From positions 36,195,203 through 36,259,202 of the forward strand of contig CM017572.1 of the NCBI GenBank assembly GCA_007844125.1: DNA of 64,000 nucleotides. The letters are read 5' to 3'. The notes under the pieces are model-generated. The model was given only the letters and a program-made list of their open reading frames with translations, made no database searches and had not been told where the DNA came from. Made by a program: the position numbers and the translations under genes. Below, one piece after another: positions 27,501 to 41,200 of this stretch (position 1 is its first letter; every line of letters begins with the position of its first letter). This stretch comes from Sinonovacula constricta. Lineage: Eukaryota; Mollusca; Bivalvia; Cardiida; Solecurtidae.

Positions 27501-30500
27501 TTATAATAGAAGTTTATTAAACCAACCTTGTTTAACAGTTAAATAACCATACATGGACGAACAGTAATAGTACGTAACTTTAATGAAAAATCAACATCGC
27601 TTTTGCAGACTGTGCTAAGTTTGAGATCTTCATCCTGGGAGGTCACAATGGTACGTGTGACGTCATAGACTACAAGGACGGAGGACTCACCCTCCATTAT
27701 TGTATGGAGATGTGTTTGGACATGGAAGGTTGCCGGGCGGTAACGTTGGATGAGATCACACAGAGGTACGCTGGGTGTAGGACATGACTCCTTCAGACAT
27801 CTGCACATTCTGTGTTTCAATATCACGATTTTCGGACAAGTGTCACATAAAGGACATCGAGTGCGGCACCGTTCTCAAGTATCTGAATAATTTGGGGAAG
27901 AATCTTTTAAGTCTTAAATCCCTACAATAAGTCCAAACATTGCTTCTGACGTTAGCTCGATTTTAAATAGCTCAGTGTGCGTGAAGTAGATTTTGTAGGG
28001 GTATGTCCTTCCCAAATGTTTTATTGTTGACTCGGTTAATTTACGGAACTTAGTCAAACCTTTAAAATGTATACACCCACATTAGACCAGTCCTGTTCAT
28101 GTTCGTGACTAGATCAAGATTAATAGACTGTATCATAGGATCGGATGAGAGATCGGGAGATCCTAACCTGAGAACTAATTCGACGGAATCGATCCTTGGC
28201 GAGATGCTATTTAAATACGTTACCCGAGGGTTAAGACCACCCGATGTCACTTCCAGTCCTATGACTAATCATTTTTTCTCACTAACATGGAAGATCAAAA
28301 CCACATTATGTTGGGATTATTTTATGTGTAATCACATAAGTGCCTAAAACATAATATTAGCACAAGTCACATTTTGGCTGGTGTGTATAATGAATCACGT
28401 GTCAATGATATTGAGCGAATAGTTATATCACAGTTAATATTTAAGGGGAAAAAAGAAACATTTCTTTAGCATGAAGTTGAATGAACGAAGGAAATGGCGT
28501 CATCATTTCAGAACACATCAGACAACATCGTATAATTTCGCGCCATTTCAATATTGCGCATGTGTCTGTGTGTATAGATATAGATATATACTTAATGCAA
28601 ACACAGCAAATTAAACATATTGCGAAACCTTCCAGCTGCTATTTCCACGACTGTACCAACCATACAGAGACAGCCGAGGGAAAATACACGTTCATGAAGA
28701 GAAGGTGTATTCAACCAGAGGATGGTAAGTGGTGACGTTCTTAATTCCGCTTTTAATTTAATATTAGTATTATTGGCGGATTAGTAGCGCTATTATTTTT
28801 AATTCAAGAAAACTAACATACATCACATAATGACCATGAACCGAGACCCACACACACGAATTTAACTAAGTTTAACTACGAAACGGGTTACTAAATACTA
28901 AAGACGTTGTTTATTGCATTATAGTAAGCATAATTAAACTAAAAGAGCAAAGACTTACTGATAAATATTAAATTATATGATTTTTTTAAGTATTTCGTTT
29001 AAATATTAAAAATTCTGACCTTCATAAAGTGACCATACCAAAACTAGGATTTTAAGCGATAAGCGATGCTTCAAAAACTTTTTTTATTAAATACATCAGA
29101 AGAACTTAGAACAACAATTTCTTTAAAAAAAACAGCATATAAATACGATTAGAAAATATTAAGCTATGATAAATATGATTTTTATAATATAAATGCCTGT
29201 AGATAAAAAAAAGAACAAACAGGGAAAATCCTGACAATACCTTTTTCCGACGAAGAAATGCATTATTGGTCTTTTTTATTTTCATTTCCTGACCAGTCGT
29301 GTTCTTCCGTTTATCGAATTAATATATTAACCCTTGTAATGCATATACCTACATATTTACTAACACAATCAAACAAGGAAGTATGGGCATTGCATCAAAT
29401 ATACCAAAATTTGAAAAAGGCACAGGACAACGGTATTTACATGCAAGACAAATATAAATTTAAAAACAAATCTATGATGAGTCGTTAAACAATATGAGCA
29501 AATCCAACAGTTACCGCCTTGAAACGGTCAGTCAGCAAAAGGAAAGACTGGGCTGCTTAAACTGGTTTTACAAAGCTCTAACCTCGCACTTCCTGTCGAG
29601 TTTATCAAATGCAAGCAATGAAAAGAAAAACGATCTATTTGAATACAAAATGTCCAAGCGCTGATATTTTCTATAAGTTATGACGTAAGTAGTGACGTCG
29701 TTGAAAAATAAATGTCCACATAGTGTTTAGAAAAAAAAGTGGTATTATTTCGATTTGAAAAGCTACACAAAAATGGTTGACTATAAATAAAAAATTATCA
29801 GATAATTATAACACGTTAACAGATGAATATAACAGCTCCAGTAAGGGACTGTGGGCGGACTTTTGATTGATATGATAAGTAAAGAAGTTCCATAACATTA
29901 TAAATATAATATAATACTTGTATACTAAGTGTAAACTCTGAGGCGTCTGTCTTGAAGAGAGACAGTTATGTCAAACATTGGATCAAGTCTGAGACAGAGA
30001 TTGTAGCTCGATGTTCCGCTTCTAGAATGTTGTTGTTATAGAGATTTAGATAAACTTGATAACCTACATGCATAGCTACAGATCCAGCAGCAAATAGTCC
30101 CATTAAGGCAACAGCTAGCTAATTGAATCTACGGAATTCGCCACATCCTGAACAATACTTGCTTATTAGGCTGAATGTAATGTAACCGGTTTAAGCACCC
30201 CAGTCGGTCCCACATATTTGTTTTTACTTTTACATTTGGCTTGCATGTACCTTTGTCCTGTGCCTTTTCCAGTTTGGGTTTTGGGTTTTACGGCACACCG
30301 ACACTTGATAGGTCATACGGTCCCGTTTTCCAGTTTGGTATATGTTGCAATGCTAATACGATTTTGTCATATATATTTATTATGAATACAAAAGTTAGCT
30401 AGTATACTAACCTAGTGACTGCTTCCGTGTTAGAATGTACACCCAACGTGACCCAGACGTGTCATAACTGTAAGATCGGTCCCGACTGCCAGACAGCGTA

Positions 30501-32207
30501 CCGATACAACGGCACCATCCGCTTCACGGAACTGTGTAAGGCGGAGAAACTACAAGGTAGGCCCTCATATCATTAACAGTACTTTACAAGAATTTGTTTG
30601 GATGCTAACTATGACTATGTTTGGGATGGGATGGGATTTTCCGGCATTTTTGCCGATACTACTGTGCAGCGACATTTCTACCATCACTCATGAAGTGCCC
30701 AGGGACTGAACCTGGCCGGCCCATTATACTGACACCGAAGAGTCAGGCGTAATGCTGTCCCCTTAGCCCCGAGCGTTAGGGAAGCCACTACTTATAACTT
30801 TAAAGTCTTTAGTTTGACCTGGTCTGAGTTTGAACCCGCGACCTCCCGATCCGCAAGCCGGCGCTCTACCAACTGAGCTATTGAGGCCGATCGACTATGA
30901 TTGGTTAAAAGTGACTTTGAAACCCGTTGTTTTTATTAAAATCGGTTGTTTTAATTAAAACTGCTGCAGCCACTTAAAGAAAGGAAACATTGCTGTAAGG
31001 AAATCTAGACACAACCTAGACAGTATATGCTTTCGTCTTATATTCCGCTCAAACTATGTCCATACTTCATTTATCCTTGCATGTTTGAGTTCATGATAAA
31101 ATTCATATGATGACACACAGCCAGATCATGCATCGCGGTTTTAAAAATTCACTCAAAGATGTTATTTTTTAATTGTTTCTCTTAAAACCATCGGAAGAAG
31201 TCAACAACTCAAATACATTTTTATAAGGAATCGGCACATGTCCTTTCGTGATTTGTTGTTTAATCGTTCTGCATAGGTATAACAGTAACATTAAATTGGA
31301 TATTCCAGTTGTCACCAACGTCCAGTGCATCTTTCTGATGTTATCTGTATATATAATTTACTGAAGATTTTATTTTTTGTACAAAATCAGTTCTTGTCGA
31401 TCCAAGTTACTTTAAGAAAGACCTTAATGAACTGCCCTCACAATCTTTTCCTGTATTCCTTACCAGACCCAGAGAGCGAGGTGGTGTGGTATGACAGGAA
31501 GCGATCGGGAAATGCAGACACGTGCCAGGTATACCAATGTTCCCAGGTCGCCTTCTCCATGGGAGATATCGCCTTTAGGCAATCCTGTCGGACAGGTATG
31601 CTATCCATTTTTTTTTGGAAATAATTGTACAATTTAATTGCGAGGTTAGAGCTCTGTAAAACCGGTTTAAGCACCACAGTCGGTCCATATTGCCGACTGA
31701 CCGTTCCAAGGCGGTAATTGTCGGGTTTGCTCTTTTCTGTTAATTGACTCACCACAGATTTGTTCTCACTTTTACATTTGGCGTGCATGTGAATACTTTG
31801 GTCTAGTGTCTTTTCAAAAAAAAATTATATATTGTAATGCTTATAGGACTTTGTTATATATATTCTTATTCAAGTACATTTGTTCTATATTTGATCATGC
31901 TTAAATAAACCGTGTACAAAACATACTTGGAATATCAAAAAAAATTAAGAAAAGGTCATATAAGAATTACCACAGATATAAATTTTTAACTACTTCTACA
32001 CCAAGGCATACAGGGTAAATGTAAATATAAACATATAAACAAAAACACAGGGACGAGACATTTCACACACACACGCACACCCACCCACTCACCCCCCCCC
32101 CCCCCCCCCCCCACACACACAAACACAAACACACACACACACAGAGACACACACACACATACACACAGACAAATACACATACACACACACAGAGAGACAC
32201 ACAGACA

Positions 32208-32250
<43 letters not shown>

Positions 32251-35200
32251 ACTGTTACCCCCTTAACTGTCGGTCGGCAAAAGGATCGACAATTAGAAAA
32301 CTTACTCGAACCAAGTGACAACGTAACAGTATTCAAGTGCAGCATGAGCATCAATGTTCTGGTCAGACAAATTTGGCTATAATCAGCTAAGTTGGACTAA
32401 AGTCGAAAATCAACACGAATGTAAATGGCTGGTTTTATCCATGTAGCTATAATTAACCAATGGTGGATAAAAATGGCCGGACATATGGCTAAATTTTCTT
32501 TTTTTTTCGAAATTAATTCACTTGCTTCTTGACTTCTTCGACAGTCACCGGTAAATAAAGGTGATATCTAACAGTTTACCTATAACACATGCACGAAACA
32601 ATATTTTCCCACTGTTTTGGGGGGAATTTATACATAATTTCTGCATAAACTCATACTTTAACCTAAGTAAAGGCGGTTTTGAACACTGTTCAAATAGTAT
32701 TGTAAGCTACTATATATATTGCGCCAAAAAGCACCTACTATATATTGCGCCAAAAAGCACCTACTATATATTGCGCCAAAAAGCACCTACTATATATTGC
32801 GCCAAAAAGCACCTACTATATATTGCGCCAAAAAGCACCTACTATATATTGCGCCAAAAAGCACCTACTATATATTGCGCCAAAAAGCACCTACTATATA
32901 TTGCGCCAAAAAGCACCTACTATATATTGCGCCAAAAAGCACCTACTATATATTGCGCCAAAAAGCACCTACTATATATTGCGCCAAAAAGCACCTACTA
33001 TATATTGCGCAAAAAGCACCTACTATATATTGCGCCAAAAAGCACCTACTATATATTGCGCCAAAAAGCACCTACTATATATTGCGCCAAAAAGCACCTA
33101 CTATATATTGCGCCAAAAAGCACCTACTTTATATTGCGCCAAAAAGCACCTACTATATATTGCGCCAAAAAGCACCTACTATATATTGCACCAAAAAGCA
33201 CCTACTATATATTGCACCAAAAAGCACCTACTATATATTGCGCCAAAAAGCACCTACTATATATTGCGCCAAAAAGCACCTACTATATATTGCGCCAAAA
33301 AGCACCTACTATATATTGCGCCAAAAAGCACCTACTATATATTGCGCCAAAAAGCACCTACGATATATTGCGCCAAAAAGCACCTACTATATATTGCGCC
33401 AAAAAGCACCTACTATATATTGCGCCAAAAAGCACCTACTATATATTGCGCAAAAAGCACCTACTATATATTGCGCCAAAAATCACCTACTATATATTGC
33501 GCCAAAAATCACTCTAAATATTCATTTTTTTAAATAAGCACTAATATAGTGATCTCTGCTAAAAATAAATATCGACGCCAGAGCTGACTACACGGTTGTT
33601 ACTCGTTCACAAAAGTAAATTGCTACTTGGTTTTATTAGTTTAAAAATAGCTATATCTGCAGCGTGGCTCAGATAGGAAATATTAGTTTACAATGACGAG
33701 TGTGCGTTAATTCCAAGTTATTCACAAAAATCTTAGGCATCAATGAACAGCATTTTTGCAGGACCTTTTTATGTCCTAATGACTGATTTGGTTATCGAGA
33801 AAAAAATCTTTGGTCCAAATTGTCGGATGCCACATTTAATGTCTAATACCCACTCTTTTTGCCCTTCTCTCTTCCCACAGACTGCCCTCAGCATGAGATG
33901 TTTTTGCTAGTTAGTCACGTGGGCACTGGAGAACCCCTTGGTCATGACGAAGGAAACGTGACGTTAGAATATTGTACGGAGAAATGTCTCGACCTTGACG
34001 GCTGTATGGGGATGACGTTTAACGCGACGTCAATGAATTGTACCTACCATAGTTGTGCCAACAGTACAGCTGTCCTAGAGGGAACAGAAATGAGGTTCAT
34101 GAAGCTCAGATGTTTTGAAGATTCGGGTAAGATATATCATGTGAAAATAACGACATGCCTGTTGGTTTTTTCAATGCATACAAGCGAGACTTGGGTTATT
34201 GTAGCGACGTCAAGCTGTTTGTTTGTTTATTGGCTTTAGCGTCCAACCAACAGTATTTCAGTTATCTGAAGACGGTGTCCACAAGCAAATATAGTGCTGC
34301 CCTCACTTTGTATAGCATGACGTAAGGATATTGATAACTCACCCAGCCATATTATCCTGACACCGGGCAAACCAGTCCTAGAACTTCCCTTGTATTTGCT
34401 TGTTAATAGTGCGCTCCAACATCGCACTTCCTGGAGGTTTCTCTTTTCTAAAAAACCAACGGTGTAGACATTATCTAATTAACCCATATTAAATCGAGTT
34501 ATTCGTATTTTCTAGACCTCCGGCCTAATATACACTGAAGCAATCACAGTTTAACATCACTTAGTTTGACACATAAATTGTCTGACCTAGAGTTAGGATG
34601 TTAAAATTTTCATCAACTGATGTTCAAAACGTCTTTGCAAGTACTGCTGTGACTAATTCTCTTTAATTGCATGTAAATAATAATCATATATAGTTATAAT
34701 GCATGTAAATAAGGATCATATATAGTAATGATGCATGTAAATAATAATCCTTTATAGTTATGATGCATGTAAATAATAATCCTATATAGTTATGATGCAT
34801 GTAAATAATAATCCTATATAGTTATGATGCATGTAAATAATAATCCTATATAGTTATGATGCATGTAAATAATAATCCTATATAGTTATAATGCATGTAA
34901 ATAATAATCCTATATAGTTATGATGCATGTAAATAATAATCCTATATAGTTATAATGCATGTAAATAATAATCCTATATAGTTATAATGCATGTAAATAA
35001 TAATCCTATATAGTTATAATGCATGTAAATAATAATCCTATATAGTTATGATGCATGTAAATAATAATCCTATATATTTATAATGCATGTAAATAATAAT
35101 CCTATATAGTTATAATGCATGTAAATAATAATCCTATATATTTATAATGCATGTAAATAATAATCATATATAGTTATAATGCATGTAAATAATAATCATA

Positions 35201-38200
35201 TATAGTTATGATGCATGTAAATAATAATAATCCTATATAGTTATGATGCATGTAAATTATAATCCTATATAGTTATGATGCATGTAAATAATAATCCTAT
35301 ATAGTTATGATGCATGTAAATTATAATCCTATATAGTTATAATGCATGTTAATTATAATCCTATATAGTTATAATGCATGTAAATAATAATCCTATATAG
35401 TTATGATGCATGTAAATAATAATCCTATATATTTATAATGCATGTAAATAATAATCCTATATAGTTATGATGCATGTAAATAATAATCCTATATATTTAT
35501 AATGCATGTAAATAATAATCCTATATAGTTATAATGCATGTAAATAATAATCCTATATAGTTATGATGCATGTAAATAATAATCCTATATATTTATAATG
35601 CATGTAAATAATAATCCTATATAGTTATAATGCATGTAAATAATAATCATATAGAGTGATGATGCATGTAAATAATAATACTATATAGTTATGATGCATG
35701 TAAATAATAATCATACATAGTAATGATGGCTACGTATATTTATTTGTTACAAGAAACCACTTTTCATTTCTTTCTCAAGTAACGCCATTGCGAGAGACAA
35801 TCCCTTTACTGTGTGTTGTTGTTGTTGTTGTTGTTGTTGCTGTTGTTTTCATGTTATAAGGTTAGAAATCGGTTACAGGTAAGTCTTTAAGCCTTAAGCA
35901 TAAATGTCGGTTTTTTTACATTGGTAGAAGTACTGCTAAAACTTACCTCGCAATCTACATTTAAGGTAGTAAATGCCATTTCTAAAAAGTTTCTTTTACA
36001 TGTTGTATATTTGTTGTAAAATGATTGTACTGTAGGGGAATGAGATAATTCTAAGATAGTTGTTTTGAAAATACTTCTACAGACTGTATAAGGTCTTATC
36101 GTCAGCTGTGCCGAAACTGTATGCGGGGCCCGGACTGCCAGTTTTATTACAACACCACCTCCGCCGGATCCGCCGGATCCGCCGGCGCCATGTTTGAGCA
36201 GTGTTTCGAGCATTTCGGTGGCCATAACGATACTGGACCGGACGCCATCGAGTTTGTAGAGGAGAGTGGCAGTTGTGGACGATTTAACTGCTCACAAATG
36301 ACACAGGACATGTTTTCAAATGTTTACCGATGGTCGTGTTCGGATGGTAAGTGCTCTTGCAGTCTGTCATTGACATTGTTTTTAGGTGCATCGTCACATT
36401 TAACATGGTATAGAGTGTGTCCCATCACACATTAATGGCTTTTGAGTTGCAAAACTATGGGCTTAAATGTGATGCATGTAATGAGGTGTTGACGAGCAAG
36501 CGGGTTATGATTGTAAAAATGCGTTGAGCACGTGAACATAAGGATATCAACATAATAATGAATGTTGTTTTGTTTTGTGTGTGTGTGTGGGGGGGGGGGG
36601 TAGTTGTATTTTTTTTTTGTTGTTATGTTGTTGTTGTTTTTGTGTTTGTTTACTTTTTTTGGGGGGGGGGGGGGTAAAATGTTAACCCGTTTGATTGATT
36701 AAGATTATAGGAGTATTGATTATAAGAGTACATGTATATGAGCACCTTACGGCAAGTGTCACGACCTTTGGAAAACCAGAACGTACTACGAACTTTATTC
36801 TATTCGTTTCCTATAAAAAAAACTTTCGTTAACTTTGCCGTTCTCATAACGCATATCTCCTGTTTCAATGTGATACTGTGATTCACACATTCTTCGTGTT
36901 GTTTAGCCGCAACGTCATCAAATTATTTATTTTGATGTTAGACTTTCATGATGAGCCTAAAAGTAAAATATGTATGAATAATACACTTTGCCATCGACAC
37001 GAAATACCCGGACTTATGATTTTGCTTTAGACTGCCCCTTCTACAGTATCTATACACTGACCGGTCACAAAAGCATGTGTCCTGTGCTGGCCACGGACGA
37101 GGGGTCAGTGACCTTGGAGTACTGCATGGAGCGGTGTCTGGACATGGACGAGTGTCGCGCTGTCTCCTTCAACACCAGAAACAGTAGCTGTACCTACCAC
37201 TCGTGTGACAATGCGACATCTAACGTCAACTACACACTTTTCTGGCGGCAATGTGAAAATGAAACCAGTAAGTGGGATTAGAGATTAGTGATTAGCCGGC
37301 ATTTTTTGCCGATACTGCGCAGCGACATTTCTATCATTATAGCACAGGGGCACTTATGAGGTGCCCAGGGACTGAACCCGGCCGGTCCATTACACTGACA
37401 CCGACGAGTCAGGTGTAATGTTGTCCCCTTAGCCCCGAGCGTTAGGGGGGAAGCCACTACTACCAACTTTAAAGTCTTTGGTAAGACCCGGCCGGGGTTC
37501 GAACCCACGACCTCCCGATCCGCAAGCCGACGCTCTACCAACTGAGCTATTAAAACAGTAAGTAAACTAATGATACAATATGCAAATCCGATCTTTGGAT
37601 ACTTGAAATAGAAAATAAGTAGACTAACTACTTCTACGTCGCTTTAAACTTAGTATTACTTGAAGTATTTGTTTAATCGTGTTCAGGGAAAATACAGACT
37701 AAGATCTTCAGGTGACAATCAATTTGCTGTTCCAAAAACAAGAACCAAAATCGCTGACAGATCAATAGCTGTAGTTGGGCCAAAATGGTGGAATGCCCTT
37801 CCAAAAGATCTCAAATGTATAAGAAACGAAACAACTTTCAGAAAGGAACTAAAAACTTATTTTTTAGAATGTTCTACAACTAAATAGATTAACTGTTTTG
37901 TGTGTGATAAGACAATTGTAAATAGCTCATGAACTCTGTGAAGCGCAACAGAATATTGTTAATAATTTTTGCGCTATACAAATGTATTTGTATTTATTTG
38001 TATTAACATTCAATTAGCAATACAATACATATTTGCTTTGTCGAACACAGTTCATTTTCCATAAAAGGCAAATGGTGTTGTTAAACATCTCTATAATTAT
38101 TTTTATGCAAATTAATGTTGCCAGTCAAGCTCGACGTATATATTGCTTGTATTATAATGCCCATGCAAAGAAGGGACATTGTACCAACGACAAATTTTAT

Positions 38201-41200
38201 GACAAACAAAAAGTGAACCACATTAAATATTCCTTCTTTATGTTTGCAGTGCCAGAGAAAACATATAAACAAACGTGTCTGAACTGTGGAAACTATCTAT
38301 GCACGAAATACATTTCAAGTGAAACCAACGTCAATAGCTCTGTCTTCTGCACTTCCGCCTGTCCCGGATGTGACGTAATAGAGTATCTCCCTGTCTCGAA
38401 CAGCTGTCGACAATTCGAATGTGATATTCCTTACTTAAGGTCAGCTGGGACGAGACTGGATCGGAAAACATACGATCCAGGTACGGATAACTTTATTTGT
38501 TACTTTATGGCGATCTTATTATTCATGATAACAATAATGTTACTTCTAGCTTGTCAAATTACTCATCCTCTAATAGACATTGGACTTTGGTTTCCTAATT
38601 CCATCTACACATGATCAAATCTGATTGGCTCCGCTATCAGGATCTGACGACGAGTCAATTAAACCTTCCCAACCAGATTGTCGCCTACAAAATCGCAAAA
38701 GGAAATGATGATCCGTTTTGCGACTCTTACCGAAAGCATTATGCATTACGCTCTCTGATTGGCTGTTAAAAAGATAACAAACGGTGTTAACCGATTTTAA
38801 TTATAGCCGGTATTTGCGGGCCTGTACATCCTGTAAGATCTGAAATGTAAGATCTGACTATAGTGAGATTGCACATGATCAGGAGGCAACAACTATTTAC
38901 ACTTCTTCTCTGGTCATTTTAGTTTTGGTTCTTGAATTAAATTTCAATTACAAGAACTTTGTCTTTTTGACAGACATTTATTATCTCTCTGCCAAGTACA
39001 TTTTGGACATTATTTTAAATAACGTGAAAATCTTCTTTATATGAGTTATCTCTAAGAATACGCCATAGCTTGGGCAGTGTTTTTTTTCTTATAGATCGGT
39101 TTTCTCTTCATTGCTTGCATTAAAGAAACCTCTTACGAAGTGCGAGGTTAGAGCTCTGAAAAACCGGTTTAATTACCCCAGTCGGTCCCTTTTGCCGATT
39201 TACCGTTCAAAGACGGTAACAGGTCTGTTTGCTTTATTCGTTTAATGACTAGTCACATATTTGTTTTCACTTTTACAGTTGGATTGCGTGTGAATACCTT
39301 TGTCTTATGCCTTTTCAAGTTTTAGTATATGTCGAAATACTCATATCACTTTGTCATATTTCCGTATGAAGTGAATCAAGTGTTCGATTCCTGAAACCCT
39401 GATTTGGTTGTTAATTATTCGTAAGTGTTCGATTCCTGAAACCCTGATTTGGTTGTTAATTATTCGTAAGTGTTCGATTCCAGAAACCTTGATTTGGTTG
39501 TTAATTATTTGTAAGTGTTCGATTCCAGAAACCCTGATTTGGTTGTTAATTATTTGTAAGTGTTCGATTCCTGAAACCCTGATTTGGTTGTTAATTATTT
39601 GTAAGTGTTCGATTCCAGAAACCCTGATTTGGTTGTTAATTATTTGTAAGTGTTCGATTCCTGAAACCCTGATTTGGTTGTTAATTATTCGTAAGTGTTC
39701 GATTCCAGAAACCTTGATTTGGTTGTTAATTATTTGTAAGTGTTCGATTCCAGAAACCCTGATTTGGTTGTTAATTATTTGTAAGTGTTTGATTCCTAAA
39801 ACCCTGATTTGGTTGTTAATTATTTGTAAGTGTTCTATTCCAGAAACCCTGATTTGGTTGTTAATTATTTGTAAGTGTTCGATTCCTGAAACCCTGATTT
39901 GGTTGTTAATTATTTGTAAGTGTTCGATTCCTGAAACCCTGATTTGGTTGTTAATTATTTGTGAGGGTTCGATTCCAGAAACCTTGATTTGGTTGTTAAT
40001 TATTTGTAAGTGTTCGATTCCAGAAACCCTGATTTGGTTGTTAATTATTTGTAAGTGTTCGATTCCTGAAACCCTGATTTGGTTGTTAATTATTCGTAAG
40101 TGTTCGATTCCAGAAACCTTGATTTGGTTGTTAATTATTTGTAAGTGTTCGATTCCTGAAACCCTGATTTGATTGTTAATTATTTGTAAGTGTTCGATTC
40201 CAGAAACCCTGATTTGGTTGTTAATTATTTGTAAGTGTTCGATTCCTGAAACCCTGATATGGTTGTTAATTATTTGTAAGTGTTCGATTCCAGAAACCCT
40301 GATTTGGTTGTTAATTATTTGTAAGTGTTCGATTCCTGAAACCCTGATTTGGTTGTAAATTATTTGTAAGTGTTCAATTCCTGAAACCCTGATTTGGTTG
40401 TTAATTATTTGTAAGTGTTCGATTCCAGAAACCCTGATATGGTTGTTAATTATTTGTAAGTGTTCGATTCCTGAAACCCTGATTCGATTGTTAATTATTT
40501 GTAAGTGTTCGATTCCAGAAACCCTGATTCGGTTGTTAATTATTTGTAAGTGTTCGACTCCAGAAACCCTGATTTGGTTGTTAATTATTTGTAAATGTTC
40601 GATTCCTGAAACCCTGATTTGGTTGTTAATTATTTGTAAGTGTTCGATTCTAGAAACCCTGATCCGGTTGTTAATTATTTGTAAGTGTTCGATTCCAGAA
40701 ACCCTGATTTGATTGTTAATAATTTGTAAGTGTTCGATTCCAGAAACCCTGATTTGATTTTTAAATGTTTGTAAGTGTTCGATTCCAGAAACCCTGTTTT
40801 GGTTGTTAAATATTTGTAAGTGTTCGATTCCTGAAACCCTGATTTGGTTGTTAATTATTTGTAAGTGTTCGATTCCAGAAACCCTGATTTGGTTGTTAAT
40901 TATTTGTAAGTGTTCGATTCCTGAAACCCTGATTTGGTTGTTAATTATTTGTAAGTGTTCGATTCCAGAAACCCTGATTTGGTTGTTAATTATTTGTAAG
41001 TGTTCGATTCTAGAAACCCTGATTTGGTTGTTAATTATTTGTGAGTGTTCGATTCCTGAAACCCTGATTTGGTTGTTAATTATTTGTGAGTGTTAGATTC
41101 CAGAAACCCTGATATGGTTGTTAATTATTTGTAAGTGTTCGATTCCTGAAACCCTGATTTGGTTGTTAATTATTTGTAAGTGTTCGATTCCAGAAACCCT

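Larger units (their letters stand above)
28725..30433 (+). other. Intron after A5
   Basis: AT-rich. Carries a long REP-1 copy (29375-29765) and an inverted partial one (30185-30360). No exon is seen. Confidence 0.7.

Noticed and set aside
32561..33537. Three overlapping frames of 262-318 codons
   Set aside because: The 26-bp unit has no stop in any of the three plus-strand frames. The frames only trace the tandem repeat.
36121..36435. Methionine at 36121 as a start codon for a separate small gene
   Set aside because: It is an internal Met of module B7. The upstream acceptor and [13 protein letters not shown] residues belong to the same exon.
38033..38249. 5' extension of the open frame before exon E15
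   Set aside because: It lies upstream of a good acceptor (TTTGCAG), has no module features, and the phase-1 exon structure matches the other modules without it.
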